Shown in pieces: positions 11,802-20,807 of a stretch of 64,000 nucleotides of DNA. The position numbers and the translations under genes were made by a program. The stretch spans positions 92,305 to 156,304 of the forward strand of contig NZ_JANZXN010000032.1 in assembly GCF_025629245.1 (NCBI RefSeq). The letters run 5' to 3'. The notes under the pieces are model-generated. The model saw nothing but the letters and a program-made list of their open reading frames with translations. It did no database searches and was not told the origin of the DNA. This DNA comes from Natronobiforma cellulositropha (GTDB lineage: Archaea; Halobacteriota; Halobacteria; Halobacteriales; Natrialbaceae). How positions within the stretch are numbered: the stretch's first letter is position 1; each line of letters begins with the position of its first letter.

Positions 11802-12791
11802 TCAGGGGACGATGTATCCACCGACGATCACGTCCTCTAAGAGGAACATGAGGAAGAACCCCGCGACGAACGTCGACGCAGTGACTCGAGTGATGGGTGT
11901 GTCGGTGTCGAGTCTGACGAGACCGACCATCTCGACGATCGCCTGGAGGATGGCACCGACGGCGACCGCGAAGAAGACCAACGCGAGCAGTGGCGTCTCG
12001 CCGAAGCTGCCGATCCAGCCACCGAGGATGACGGGACCGCCAGCGAGGGCGGCGATCGCCCCGAAGTGAATCAGCCGCGGCGGCACCTGATCGCGCGCCA
12101 TCGCGGCGATGCAAGTCAGCCCCTCGAGGACGTTGTGGATGACGAAGCCGATGACGAGCAACATTACCATCGTCGCTTGCTCGTTGATCAGGGAGACACC
12201 GATCGCCAGCCCCTCGCCGATGCTGTGGAGACCGAGTGCGAACGCCACCAGGTAGGCGATCTGGAGACCGCTCTTTTCGGAACGCGCGGTCATCGACTCC
12301 CGCCAGTTGCTGAGGACGTACATCAGACCGAACGTCACCCCGACGACGGCGATCCCAACACCGGCACCGACGGTCACGGAGAGTCCCTCGACCTCGCCTG
12401 CGTACTCGAACATGTCCTCGGTCATCTCGAAGGCGATGAACGCGAGGACACCGGCACCGAGTGCGACGAACCCGTGGATGACCCGCACGTCCAGCCGTCT
12501 GAGGTACGGAAACCAGAGCATCCCGATCGTCACGGGAATAATACCGGCGACCGCGCCAACGACCGTCAGCAGCCAGAGAATCTCGAGCGTGCTCGCCTCA
12601 GAGATGCCGTCCAGATCACTGAACGGCCACGTCAGGTAGAGACCGATGGCGACGATCCCGATGATCAGGACCGGGCCGATCGCGAGCAGCCACTTCGGGA
12701 CCGATTCCGTGAGTGGATGGTCGTCGCTCACGTACTGCCACCTCGCGTCGATTCGGGCTGTATCGTCTTCATTGGGGATCTTTAGCCCCAT
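11802..12791 (-). CDS. ZIP-family metal transporter
   Basis: 329 residues, about 8 membrane segments; predicted zinc/iron/manganese importer of the cytoplasmic membrane. The diagnostic metal-site helices are present: HSIGEGLAIG (TM4-like) and HNVLEGLTCIA (TM5-like), each H-x-x-x-EG. An N-terminal soluble stretch of about 33 residues precedes the first membrane helix, and there is an unusual extra helix pair before the core. Next to, and divergent in control from, a DtxR-type metalloregulator gene upstream on the same strand, which suggests metal-dependent repression. A TTAG-N13-CTAA element lies before its promoter. Confidence 0.9.
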   Translation of the reverse strand: MGLKIPNEDDTARIDARWQYVSDDHPLTESVPKWLLAIGPVLIIGIVAIGLYLTWPFSDLDGISEASTLEILWLLTVVGAVAGIIPVTIGMLWFPYLRRLDVRVIHGFVALGAGVLAFIAFEMTEDMFEYAGEVEGLSVTVGAGVGIAVVGVTFGLMYVLSNWRESMTARSEKSGLQIAYLVAFALGLHSIGEGLAIGVSLINEQATMVMLLVIGFVIHNVLEGLTCIAAMARDQVPPRLIHFGAIAALAGGPVILGGWIGSFGETPLLALVFFAVAVGAILQAIVEMVGLVRLDTDTPITRVTASTFVAGFFLMFLLEDVIVGGYIVP

Positions 12792-12792
12792 C

Positions 12793-12839
12793 TAAATATA
12801 ATTGTTTCCTCTCGAGTGTTAGATCGAGTCGAAAACTAA
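12793..12839 (-). promoter_or_regulatory. ZIP transporter promoter and candidate DtxR-type site
   Basis: On the minus strand the AT-rich AACAATTATATTTAGA (about 12790-12806) is the TATA region. Just upstream is TTAG-N13-CTAA (12819-12839), the half-site pair used by DtxR/IdeR-type regulators, one of which is encoded immediately upstream. Site assignment is an inference from motif and context. The rest of 12840-12975 holds nothing I recognise. Confidence 0.4.
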
Positions 12840-12975
12840 TCCCGGTGGGCTTTCCCACTCTCGGTACCGATCCGGCCCAATCTGTCCGCTCTTCGGGTCG
12901 AGATATCCACGTTCGTCAGCACGTTTGTTCCGTCGCGGCCGGTGGAACTGGTGGTCTGCTGGCCGTCTGCTCTGC

Positions 12976-13656
12976 TCAGCTCTCGACTTCAGTCACACTC
13001 GAGACGCGGACGTGCCTCGCGACCTCAGTCGGGAGCGAGACCGACTCGTCGTGGCCTGCCGCCTGCGCGGTCACCATGCCGAAGGGGGCGACTTCGGTAA
13101 TCTCGAGTTCGACGCCGGGTTCGACGCCGTGGTCGGCCAGGTACGAGAGCACGTCGGCGTCGCGGTCGGCGACCTCTCTGACGACGACCTGGTCGCCCGC
13201 TTCGAACTCTGTGACGGCGTCGCCGACCGGCGGCTCGGGTGGCTGTAGGTCCGCGCCGGGGATGGGCGAGCCGTGTGGGTCGACCGCCGGGTCGTCGAGC
13301 GCAGCGGCGACGCGCGCCTCGAAGTCCTCGCTGATGTGGTGTTCGAGCCGGTCGGCCTCCTCGTGGACCTCCGACCAGTCGTAGTCGAGGTGCTCGGTCA
13401 GGTAGGCCTCGAGCAAGCGGTGGTGGCGTACGACTTCGATAGCGACGGTTTCACCCTCGGCGGTGAGGGTGACGCCGTGGTACTTCTTGCGGTCGACGAG
13501 ACCTCGCTCCTCGAGTTTTTCGACCATGCTGGTGACCGTCGGCGACGTGACCTCGAGCTGGGCGGCGATCTCCGAGGTCTTGATCCGCTCGTCAGTGCCG
13601 CGCTGAAGCTGGTAGATGACCTTGAGATAGTCTTCCATCACGTCACTCAGCATCAT
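12976..13656 (-). CDS. DtxR/MntR-family metal-dependent transcriptional regulator
   Basis: 226 residues. Domain order: winged-helix DNA-binding domain (1-65; MEDYLKVIYQLQ, then the recognition helix in LEVTSPTVTSMVEKLEERG and a wing DRKKYHGVTLTAEG), dimerisation/metal-binding domain (about 66-140, with ligand-type residues in VVRHHRLLEAYL and ADRLEHHIS), and a C-terminal SH3-like FeoA domain (about 155-226). It should repress metal uptake genes when Fe or Mn is bound. Two ATGs (13656, 13653) are adjacent; either may start. Its own upstream region contains a 14-base palindrome, suggesting autoregulation, and the ZIP gene lies downstream. Confidence 0.92.
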   Translation of the reverse strand: MMLSDVMEDYLKVIYQLQRGTDERIKTSEIAAQLEVTSPTVTSMVEKLEERGLVDRKKYHGVTLTAEGETVAIEVVRHHRLLEAYLTEHLDYDWSEVHEEADRLEHHISEDFEARVAAALDDPAVDPHGSPIPGADLQPPEPPVGDAVTEFEAGDQVVVREVADRDADVLSYLADHGVEPGVELEITEVAPFGMVTAQAAGHDESVSLPTEVARHVRVSSVTEVES

Positions 13657-13660
13657 TAGT

Positions 13661-13691
13661 ACCGAAGTTTCGGTGCGTCTACGCCTAAACC
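13661..13691 (-). promoter_or_regulatory. Promoter of the DtxR-type regulator with overlapping palindrome
   Basis: ACCGAA-GT-TTCGGT (13661-13674) is an inverted repeat with perfect 6-base arms, 5 bases before the start codon. A TATA-like GGTTTAGG (minus strand, 13684-13691) lies about 28-35 bases before the start. The palindrome would cover the transcription start, a good place for repression by its own product. The TATA box itself contains a TTTAGGC half-site. Confidence 0.45.
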
Positions 13692-13800
13692 TTCCGTCAC
13701 CGTGTCTCTGGATTTGGCCCGCAAACGTCGGATACGGAGACGGCTATCGGGTCCGGCATCGACGGCGGACGTTAAGCACCCCGCGTCCGAACCCACACGC

Positions 13801-14712
13801 ATGACGCGATCTGTCCGGATCATCGGCGCACCGATGGACCACGGGGCGAACCGTCGCGGCGTCGACATGGGGCCGTCGGCGATCCGCTACGCCGGACTGG
13901 CCGACGCACTCGAGCGTGCTGGCGTCGAGCCCACCGACGAGGGCGACCTCTGGGTCCCGAGAGCCGAAGAGCGCGACCCGGACGCCGACCGCACCGACGC
14001 GAAGTTCATCCTCGAGGTCGAAGACGTCTGTATCCGACTCGCAGACCGGGTGGCGGAGACGCTCGAGGAGGGGGCGACGCCGCTCGTACTCGGCGGCGAT
14101 CACTCCGTGGCCATCGGCACCATCGGCGGCGCGTCGCGCGGGGTGGACCTCGGCGTGCTCTGGTTCGACGCCCACGCCGACATCAATACGCCCGAAACCT
14201 CTCCAAGCGGCAACGTCCACGGGATGCCGCTGGCGGCAGTCCTGGGCCACGGCCCGTTCGCGGACCTGCCGTGGGCCTACGCGCCAAACGTCCGCGAGTC
14301 GGCCATCGCCTACGTCGGCCTGCGGAGTCTCGACGACCACGAGCGTGATCTCCTCAGAGAGCGCGATCTGACCGCGTTCACCATGTCGGACATCGACCAG
14401 CGCGGCATCACGGCCGTCGTCGAAGATGCACTCGAGGTCGTGACCGACGGCACCGACGGCGTCCACGTCAGCCTCGACTTAGACTGGCTCGATCCGAAGG
14501 AGGCCCCCGGTGTCGGCACACCGGTCAGAGGCGGCGTCACCTACCGGGAAGCCCACTCGGCGCTCGAGACGGTCTCCGCCTACGACGACTCCAGCAACGT
14601 CCTCCGGTCGATGGACGTCGTCGAGGTGAACCCGATCGTCGACCAGCACAACGAGACGGCCACACTCGCGAGCGAACTCACGGCGAGCGCGTTCGGCGAC
14701 CGGATCTTGTGA
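13801..14712 (+). CDS. rocF: Arginase
   Basis: Hydrolyses L-arginine to ornithine and urea in arginine catabolism. 303 residues from ATG 13801; a TATA-like GACGTTAAG lies about 24-32 bases upstream. Binuclear manganese site: GGDHS (98-102), D-A-H-A-D (123-127) and SLDLDWLDP (D226, D228). The substrate loop DINTPETSPSGNVHGMP after DAHAD is characteristic of arginases rather than agmatinases. Divergent from the DtxR-type regulator. In haloarchaea arginase feeds nitrogen and ornithine metabolism. The in-frame region upstream of 13801 is not expected to be translated. Confidence 0.9.
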   Translation: MTRSVRIIGAPMDHGANRRGVDMGPSAIRYAGLADALERAGVEPTDEGDLWVPRAEERDPDADRTDAKFILEVEDVCIRLADRVAETLEEGATPLVLGGDHSVAIGTIGGASRGVDLGVLWFDAHADINTPETSPSGNVHGMPLAAVLGHGPFADLPWAYAPNVRESAIAYVGLRSLDDHERDLLRERDLTAFTMSDIDQRGITAVVEDALEVVTDGTDGVHVSLDLDWLDPKEAPGVGTPVRGGVTYREAHSALETVSAYDDSSNVLRSMDVVEVNPIVDQHNETATLASELTASAFGDRIL

Positions 14713-14761
14713 TCTGTACGCGCATCCAGCAATCCTTTCCGCGAGTTCGGGAGATAGTGGC

Positions 14762-14804
14762 AAAGCCGGCCGTGTGTGATAGATACGCACACCGATACGG
14801 CTTT
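14762..14804 (+). promoter_or_regulatory. Interrupted inverted repeat between arginase and ndh
   Basis: Outer arms AAAGCCG (14762-14768) and CGGCTTT (14798-14804) enclose inner arms GTGTGTG (14772-14778) and CGCACAC (14786-14792, one G-T pair). It can fold as a long two-part hairpin: a possible terminator for arginase, or an operator just upstream of the ndh start. Confidence 0.4.
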
Positions 14805-14841
14805 CAACACCTTTGTATCGGAGTGTTTCCGACTGTGAGGT

Positions 14842-15996
14842 ATGACCCAAAACGTCGTCGTTCTCGGGGCTGGATACGCCGGTGCCGGAACGGTCGCTTC
14901 GCTGCAGTCGGAACTCGACGATAACGCACATATTACGTGGATCTCGGAGACGGACTACCACCTGGTGCTCCACGAAGTCCACCGCGTCATCCGCGACCCG
15001 AGCGCCCGCACCGACATCACCGTCCCGGTCCGGGACGTTGCGGGCCCGTCGACGACGTTCATCGAAGACCGCATCACCGGTCTCGACGTCGACGAGCGCG
15101 TCGTCCACCTCGAAGACGGCGACGACGTCGCCTACGACTACGTCCTCGTTGCCCTCGGCAGCGGCACCGCCTACTACGGCATTCCCGGTCTCGAGGAGCA
15201 CTCGCTCACCCTCAAGAGCCTCGAGGATGCCCTCGAGATCAACGCCGCGATCACGGCCGCGAGCGAGGAGGCCACCCGCGGCGAACCCGCCCAGATCGTC
15301 GTCGGCGGTGCCGGTCTCTCCGGTATTCAGACTGCCGGTGAGATCGCCGAGTTCCGCGACAACCACCGCGCCCCGCTCGAGATTCACATCGTCGAGGCGC
15401 TCGACGAGATCTTCCCCGGCAACGACCCCGAGATCCAGGGGGCGTTGCGCAAACTCCTCGAAGAAGCGGGCGTGACGATCCACACCGACGACCCGATCAC
15501 CGAGGCCGAAGACGGCGTCATCCACTTCGACGAGGGCGAGCCACTCGAGTACGACGTCTTCGTCTGGACCGGCGGCATCACCGGCCGCGAGGCACTCGAC
15601 GGCGTCGACCTCGAGAACCAGCACAACCGCGTCAACGCGGGGGCGAACTTCCAGACCTCGAACGAGCGCGTCTTCGCCATCGGCGACTCGGCGATCATCG
15701 ACCAGGGCGAGATGCCCGCGCCACCGACCGCACAGGCCGCCTGGCAGGCCGCCGAAGTTGCCGGCGAAAACATCGCTCGAGCCATCGCCAACCGCCCACT
15801 CAAGACCTGGGAGTTCGACGACAAAGGGACCGTCATCTCCGTTGGCGACAAGGCCGTCGCCCACGACGTGAAGGGGCTGCCGTTCGACACCTTCGGTGGG
15901 TTCCCGGCGAAGACGCTCAAGAAGGCCATCGCCGCCCGCTGGATCGCCAAGCTCACCTCCTGGGGCCGGGCGCGAACGGCCTGGTCGACGCTCTAA
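14842..15996 (+). CDS. ndh: Type II NADH dehydrogenase (NDH-2 family FAD oxidoreductase)
   Basis: Single-subunit, non-proton-pumping NADH:quinone oxidoreductase bound to the inner face of the membrane. 384 residues. FAD-binding Rossmann motif VVVLGAGYAGAGT (5-17); NAD-binding motif VVGGAGLSGIQTAGE (about 153-167); the second FAD motif includes VFAIGDSAII. The quinone-site block PPTAQAAWQAAE, typical of NDH-2 and sulfide:quinone reductases, is intact. The redox-active cysteines of sulfide:quinone reductase are not visible, which favours NDH-2. The C-terminus is amphipathic rather than a clear membrane helix. Confidence 0.85.
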   Translation: MTQNVVVLGAGYAGAGTVASLQSELDDNAHITWISETDYHLVLHEVHRVIRDPSARTDITVPVRDVAGPSTTFIEDRITGLDVDERVVHLEDGDDVAYDYVLVALGSGTAYYGIPGLEEHSLTLKSLEDALEINAAITAASEEATRGEPAQIVVGGAGLSGIQTAGEIAEFRDNHRAPLEIHIVEALDEIFPGNDPEIQGALRKLLEEAGVTIHTDDPITEAEDGVIHFDEGEPLEYDVFVWTGGITGREALDGVDLENQHNRVNAGANFQTSNERVFAIGDSAIIDQGEMPAPPTAQAAWQAAEVAGENIARAIANRPLKTWEFDDKGTVISVGDKAVAHDVKGLPFDTFGGFPAKTLKKAIAARWIAKLTSWGRARTAWSTL

Positions 15997-16092
15997 TCGC
16001 GGATCCGGCCGCTCGCGGCGCGCTCTCACTGACCGGCGGCTGACGAACGTAAATCGACTCCTTTCTTCTCTTCGGCGACGAACTCGGTGGTG

Positions 16093-16671
16093 ATGGACCC
16101 CACGCTGACAGTCGCGCCCGCCGACGCGCTCCCGAGTCTCAGCCTCGCTCCCGGCGTCCTCGAGTCCGGGTCGGGCGTCCGCACCTGGCTCGAAGAGTCG
16201 AACGTCGTCCTCCAGTACCTCCTCGTGTTCGTCTTCGCGGCGATCCCCTTCGTCGAGATTCTCGCCGTAATTCCGATCGCCGTCGCCGTCGGCTTACACC
16301 CCGCCCCCGTCGCCCTCTTCGCCTTCGCGGGCAACGTGGCACCGATCTACGCCATCGTCGCTGGCTACGACCGGCTCTCGGCGTGGCTCGAGCGGCGACG
16401 TGACGGTGAGCCGAGCGAGTCGAAACGCCGCGCCCGCGCTCGCCGGCTCTGGAACGCCTACGGGATGCCCGGGCTCGCGCTGCTCGCTCCGGTGCTGACC
16501 GGCGTCCACCTGGCGGCGGTCCTCGCGCTCGGCTTCGGCGCTCGCGCGCGCTCGACGCTCGCCTGGATGAGCGTGAGCATCGCCTGCTGGACCGTCGCGA
16601 TTACGCTCGCCTCGGTGGCCGGGCTCTCGCTGCTCGAGGGGGCGCTGTCGGTCGGCGTCCTCACTCGCTGA
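16093..16671 (+). CDS. Small multidrug export protein-like membrane protein
   Basis: 192 residues from ATG 16093 (GTG codons at 16087 and 16090 are alternatives). Family of predicted small-molecule exporters (Sm_multidrug_ex). The hallmark is AIPFVEILAVIPIAVAVGLHP, followed by FAGNVAPI, then a basic cytoplasmic loop (SESKRRARARRLW) and GMPGLALLAPVLTGVHLAAVLALGFG. About five membrane helices. The last 11 bases overlap the end of the convergent downstream gene. The substrate is unknown; the family name is by resemblance. Confidence 0.8.
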   Translation: MDPTLTVAPADALPSLSLAPGVLESGSGVRTWLEESNVVLQYLLVFVFAAIPFVEILAVIPIAVAVGLHPAPVALFAFAGNVAPIYAIVAGYDRLSAWLERRRDGEPSESKRRARARRLWNAYGMPGLALLAPVLTGVHLAAVLALGFGARARSTLAWMSVSIACWTVAITLASVAGLSLLEGALSVGVLTR

Positions 16672-17083
16672 CGGTCGTCGAGTAGGTCTCACCGAAGAGG
16701 TGGTGTTCGGTCACCGTCACCCGCCGCAGGCGTCCGCGAACCGTCGCCTCGAGCCGGTAGCCGGTCTCGATGAGGTCGTCGGTACAGCCGAATCTGAATC
16801 CGGTGTCGTCGGACGCGACGACGAGCAGGTCGAGCCGTTCCTGTGAGCGCTCGTATGCTGCGTGGGCCAGGTCGACGCTCCCACAGGCACTCGAGCCGTA
16901 CTGGACGGTGCCGCGCGCGAGCGCCGTCTGCCCCTCGAGTGAGACCGCGGGCGGGTCGGCGACGGCGAGTTCGGGGCGGACCAGTTCGAAGCGTGTGTCG
17001 ACGCCGCGAATCCGGCGAACGCTGGCGAGGGTCTCGAGCCCCGCGGCCGCGGCGAACCCCGCGAGGTAGGCGCGTCGGTTCAT
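16661..17083 (-). CDS. Hypothetical protein with N-terminal signal-like helix
   Basis: 140 residues, no family recognised. The N-terminus MNRRAYLAGFAAAAGLETLA has a twin arginine followed by a hydrophobic stretch but no lipobox cysteine, so it may be a Tat substrate or a membrane-anchored protein. The rest is beta-rich with two cysteines (SACGSVD and FGCTDD) that could form a disulfide if exported. The 3' end overlaps the convergent exporter-like gene by 11 bases. Confidence 0.65.
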   Translation of the reverse strand: MNRRAYLAGFAAAAGLETLASVRRIRGVDTRFELVRPELAVADPPAVSLEGQTALARGTVQYGSSACGSVDLAHAAYERSQERLDLLVVASDDTGFRFGCTDDLIETGYRLEATVRGRLRRVTVTEHHLFGETYSTTVSE

Positions 17084-17131
17084 GCCCTCGCCTCGAGTGC
17101 GTGAGAAGAAAAAGGGTGGCTCACCGACCGG

Positions 17132-17644
17132 TCACTCGCGTTCGCCCATCGGCTCGGCGGGGACACCGGCGACCGTCTCCCCGGGCGGGACGTCGCGCGT
17201 CACGAGCGAGTTCGCGGCGACGCTCGCCTCAGCGCCGATGACGACCCCTGGGAGGACGATCGCTCCCGCGCCGATCATCGCGCGCTCGCCGACGACCACC
17301 TCGCCGGTGCGGTACTCGTCCTGGAGGAACTCGTGACAGAGCAGGGTCGCGTCGTAGCCGACGATAGCCCCCTCGCCGAGGGTGAGCAGGTCGGGCCAGA
17401 ACACGTCGGGGGTGGCCTCGAGTCCCCAGGAGACGCCGGGACCGACGCTCGCACCGAGTCTCCGCAGTAGCCAGCGCCTGAGCCGGAGGCTGGGGACGGT
17501 CCTGACGAGCCAGACCAGCACGTAGTTGAACGCGACGCGAGCGGGGTGGCGCGCGCGTGTCCAGTGGGCCAGCGAGTTCCGCGCACCGGGTGTCGGGTGG
17601 CTGGTGACGCGGTCGTGTCGAGACGAGGGCGTGTCGTCGGTCAC
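17132..17644 (-). CDS. Left-handed beta-helix (hexapeptide) acyltransferase
   Basis: 170 residues. The C-terminal two thirds show the hexapeptide-repeat pattern of the maltose/chloramphenicol acetyltransferase-type fold (LTLGEGAIVGYDA, VVVGERAMIGAGAIVLPGVVIGAEASVAANSLVTRDVPPGETVAGVPA). An N-terminal region with the hydrophobic stretch FNYVLVWLVRTVPSLRLRRWLLRRLG suggests membrane association, as in sugar O-acetyltransferases. Likely modifies cell-surface or other sugars; the substrate is unknown. A T-tract on the minus strand (17109-17113) about 19 bases after the stop may terminate transcription. Confidence 0.8.
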   Translation of the reverse strand: MTDDTPSSRHDRVTSHPTPGARNSLAHWTRARHPARVAFNYVLVWLVRTVPSLRLRRWLLRRLGASVGPGVSWGLEATPDVFWPDLLTLGEGAIVGYDATLLCHEFLQDEYRTGEVVVGERAMIGAGAIVLPGVVIGAEASVAANSLVTRDVPPGETVAGVPAEPMGERE

Positions 17645-17722
17645 TGGCCGTGAGATTCACCGTCGAGGTATAAGAACGCACCGCGCGGGCGGTGTGTCGC
17701 CCCCGGTCTCGAGCGGTCGCGC

Positions 17723-18928
17723 TCAGAAGGTCGTGAGTTCGCCGTCGATCACGCGTCGGGTGATCTCGGTCACGTCGGCGAGTTTGGCGTCGACGATGGT
17801 CTCGATCTCGCCACGGACGTCCTCGAGTGCGACGCCGTCGGCGGTGACGACGTGGACGTCGGCGACGTGGGGTTCGTCGATGGGGCGGCCGATCTGGCTG
17901 AGTAAGCGCACGCGCAGGTCGCGGATGCCGTCGACCTCGTCGACGACGGTCTCGGCGATGTCCGTCGAGAGGAGGTTGTAGATCTTGCCGATGTGGTTGA
18001 CGGGGTTCTTCCCGCTGGTGGCTTCCATCGACATCGAGCGGTTGGGCGTGATGAGTCCGTTCGCGCGGTTGCCACGGCCGACCGAGCCGTCGTCACCCTG
18101 TTCGGCGGAGGTGCCGGTGACGGTGAGGAAGATCGACCCCGACTCGAGGTCGTCGGCGGTGTTGACGTAGACGGTCACCTCGCGGTCTGTGTGCTCGCTG
18201 GCGACCGTCTCGACGCACTCGCGGACCGACTCGACGGCCTCGACGTAGGCGTCCATGTCCTCGACGTGTTCGTCGACCATCGCGGCGGCGACGGTGACGT
18301 CGATCGAGTCGCCCTCGCGCTTGCCCATGAGCTTCACGTCGGAGCCGAGTTCTGGGTGGTCCTCGCCGTAGACACCGTTGAGCCGTCGCTCGGCCTCCAG
18401 GACGATCCGTTCGGTCTCCGAGAGCGGGGCGTGGCCGACGCCGAAACTCGTGTCGTTGGCCATCGGCACCGTCGCGCCGTCCTCGCCGAAGACGCTCTGG
18501 AGGTCGCCGCTGCCCTCGCCGAGTTTGACGTCGACGACGACGTCCATGCCGTACTCGAGTTCCGGGAGGTTCGTCGCGAGGTACTCGCGGGCGGCCTCGA
18601 GTGCGATCCGCTCGGTCGGGATGGTCGTCCCCTCGTAGTGTTTGGTGGCGCGGCCGACGATCAGGATGTAGATCGGGTCGACGACCTCGCCGCCGCCGAA
18701 GGCGGGTGCGGCCTCTCCGGCGACGAGCTGGGTCTCGTCGGTGTTGAAGTGGAGCACCTTCCCGACGCGCTCCAGATACGTTCGCGCGAGCGCCCCCGCG
18801 ACGCTCTCGGCGATGCCGTCACAGATCGAGTCGGGGTGGCCGATGCCTTTCCGCTCGACGATTTCGACCTCCTGGTCCTCGACTGCTCGTCGGTCGATCG
18901 GTTCGACCCGGATGTTCCGCGCGGTCAT
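17723..18928 (-). CDS. mat: Archaeal-type S-adenosylmethionine synthetase
   Basis: Makes S-adenosylmethionine from methionine and ATP. 401 residues, the normal length for the archaeal enzyme (AdoMet_Synthase family, distinct from bacterial MetK). Landmarks: [17 protein letters not shown] (26-42), [30 protein letters not shown], and the conserved [12 protein letters not shown] plus [20 protein letters not shown] near the C-terminal third. Isolated transcription unit. Confidence 0.96.
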   Translation of the reverse strand: MTARNIRVEPIDRRAVEDQEVEIVERKGIGHPDSICDGIAESVAGALARTYLERVGKVLHFNTDETQLVAGEAAPAFGGGEVVDPIYILIVGRATKHYEGTTIPTERIALEAAREYLATNLPELEYGMDVVVDVKLGEGSGDLQSVFGEDGATVPMANDTSFGVGHAPLSETERIVLEAERRLNGVYGEDHPELGSDVKLMGKREGDSIDVTVAAAMVDEHVEDMDAYVEAVESVRECVETVASEHTDREVTVYVNTADDLESGSIFLTVTGTSAEQGDDGSVGRGNRANGLITPNRSMSMEATSGKNPVNHIGKIYNLLSTDIAETVVDEVDGIRDLRVRLLSQIGRPIDEPHVADVHVVTADGVALEDVRGEIETIVDAKLADVTEITRRVIDGELTTF

Positions 18929-19002
18929 TGTATCCGCTTACCCACGCGCTCTTCTATAACTTGCGAAAAGTACAAAACGCGAAATTATGCCTAGTAGTAA
19001 TA

Positions 19003-19548
19003 TCACGACGACTCGAGCAGTAACTCGAGATAGGAGGTGCGAAGCTGACTCTCGGGGTCGAGACCGAGCCGCTCGAGGACGGCGAGCGCGCCGTCTCTGG
19101 CCTCCTCGAGCGTCTCTTCGTCCGCCTCGGTCTCGACCTCGACGAACTCGCCGACGCCCTCGACGGCGTCGAGCGTCACGGTGTAGCCCTCGAGCGCGAA
19201 GCGTTCGCGTCGCTTCGTCACCGTCGCGGCCGGATCGAACCCGAGCTGTTCGAGGGCGCCCGCGAGGACCGCTCCGCGTTCGACGCCGGTTTCGAACTCC
19301 TCGCGCGTCTTCGACTGCTCGTCGACCAGCGGTCCCTTGTAGGTGAGCCGGGCCTGTTCGTCGTCCTCGTCTGCCGCTCGTTCGCGGCGAATGCGGAGCG
19401 CTTCGTCCGTCTCGGCGAACGACCGGTGCGGGGCGTCGTAGTAGGTGTCGGCCTGGACGACGGTCCCGAGCGGGGTCGCCTCGAGGTCCTCGAGATGACG
19501 ACGAACCCCCGCGAGACTCGCTCGCACTTTCACTTCGACCTCGTACAT
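19003..19548 (-). CDS. CYTH-domain protein (class IV adenylate cyclase / thiamine triphosphatase type)
   Basis: 181 residues. The opening MYEVEVKVRA carries the E-x-E-x-K signature of the CYTH triphosphate-tunnel metalloenzyme fold; further ligands are in DTYYDAP, LRIRRE, LTYKGP, KRRERF, LDAVEGVGEFVEVE. Length and pattern match archaeal CyaB-like proteins. In archaea the physiological substrate (ATP to cAMP, or hydrolysis of a triphosphate) is unsettled. 73 bases downstream of the AdoMet synthetase start, same strand, so it is transcribed separately upstream. Confidence 0.88.
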   Translation of the reverse strand: MYEVEVKVRASLAGVRRHLEDLEATPLGTVVQADTYYDAPHRSFAETDEALRIRRERAADEDDEQARLTYKGPLVDEQSKTREEFETGVERGAVLAGALEQLGFDPAATVTKRRERFALEGYTVTLDAVEGVGEFVEVETEADEETLEEARDGALAVLERLGLDPESQLRTSYLELLLESS

Positions 19549-19607
19549 GTGAGCGTGAACGTCAGCGAGCGGTAAGAATCGGTCGTTCCGTCGGCCCCAA
19601 AACGTCG

Positions 19608-19616
19608 TCCTTAAAT
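19608..19616 (+). promoter_or_regulatory. TATA-like box of the FKBP gene
   Basis: CCTTAAATG about 24-32 bases before the ATG at 19640. A second ATG at 19636 is out of frame. Confidence 0.5.
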
Positions 19617-19639
19617 GTAGACAGCGGGACGTTCAATGT

Positions 19640-20671
19640 ATGACCGAGGAACAAGAGGCCGAACTCGAGGCACAGGCCGATGACGCCGATGAAGAACCAA
19701 CGGACGCACCGGAGAGCGACGCCGACGAGACCGAGACGGAAGAAGAAGAGGGACTCGGTGCGGGCGACTTCGTCAAACTCGATTACACCGCCCGGACCGT
19801 CGAGGGCGAGCAGTTAGTCGACACGACCGACCCAGCGGTCGCCGAAGAGGAGGGCGTCGACACGGGCGACCGCGAGTTCGCCCCCCGGACGGTCGTGCTG
19901 GGCGAGGGTCACATCTTCGCCGCCGTCGAGGAGGACATCTCCGGGACGGAGGTCGGCGAGTCGGGATCGGTGACGATTCCCGCCGCCGAGGCCTTCGGCG
20001 AGTACGACTCGAGTGCCGTCGAGACGATCAGCGTCGAGAAGATCGACGAGGACGACCGCTACCCCGGTGCACACGTCCACGTCAACGGCCAGCACGGCAA
20101 CATCGTCACCATCCTGGGCAGCCGTGCCCGCGTCGACTTCAACCACCCGCTCGCCGGCGAAGACGTCGAGTACGACTACGAAGTTCTCGACATCGTCGAC
20201 GACCGTGAAGAGCGCGCCGCCGGCTTACTCGGCATGTACCTCGACGTCGAACCGGAGCTGTGGATCCAGACCGACCAGGTCGAAGAGGAAGTCCTCGTCG
20301 AGAACGACGAGGAAGATGACGAGAGCGAGGAGGCGGACGCTGACGCCGAGGACGAGGACGCAGAACCCGAGTACGAGACCGTCACCGTCGACAAGGAGAC
20401 GCTCTACATCGAGTCGACGCCACAGCTGGCGATGAACCAGCAGTGGATGTTCTCGAAACAGCAGATCGCCCAGGACATCATGGGCAAGGTCGACGTCGAG
20501 CGCGTCATCGTCCAGGAAGTCATCGAGGGAATGCCCGCTGGCATGCCTGGCATGATGGGCGGCATGGGCGGTGCAGGTGGCGCTGGTCTCGAGGACGCAC
20601 TCGAGGACGCAGACATCGACGCCGACGAGATCGTCGAGGAACTCGAGGCGGACATCGGCGACGACGAGTAA
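19640..20671 (+). CDS. FKBP-type peptidyl-prolyl cis-trans isomerase (SlyD-like)
   Basis: Protein-folding catalyst. 343 residues: a very acidic N-terminal extension (1-38), an FKBP core with an inserted chaperone flap (GDFVKLDYTARTVEGEQLVDTT; the flap contains AEAFGEYDSSAVETI and VNGQHGNIVTI; then DFNHPLAGEDVEYDYEVLDI), and a long C-terminal extension with an acidic low-complexity stretch (about 218-245), a helical domain and a Gly/Met-rich segment (AGMPGMMGGMGGAGGAG) near 300-314. It is about twice the length of minimal SlyD; such long versions occur in haloarchaea. Its own promoter is visible. Confidence 0.93.
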   Translation: MTEEQEAELEAQADDADEEPTDAPESDADETETEEEEGLGAGDFVKLDYTARTVEGEQLVDTTDPAVAEEEGVDTGDREFAPRTVVLGEGHIFAAVEEDISGTEVGESGSVTIPAAEAFGEYDSSAVETISVEKIDEDDRYPGAHVHVNGQHGNIVTILGSRARVDFNHPLAGEDVEYDYEVLDIVDDREERAAGLLGMYLDVEPELWIQTDQVEEEVLVENDEEDDESEEADADAEDEDAEPEYETVTVDKETLYIESTPQLAMNQQWMFSKQQIAQDIMGKVDVERVIVQEVIEGMPAGMPGMMGGMGGAGGAGLEDALEDADIDADEIVEELEADIGDDE

Positions 20672-20807
20672 TCGCGCGGAACGTCTGTCCGTTCTTTCAC
20701 CGGTCTCGGCTCACGAGCGCTCGCTTCGAGCGGTCCCGCCGTTTGATCTGTCTGATCGGGATTCTGACTGGCGTCACGTTTCCGATCCTGGCCGAGCGGT
20801 GGCCGTC

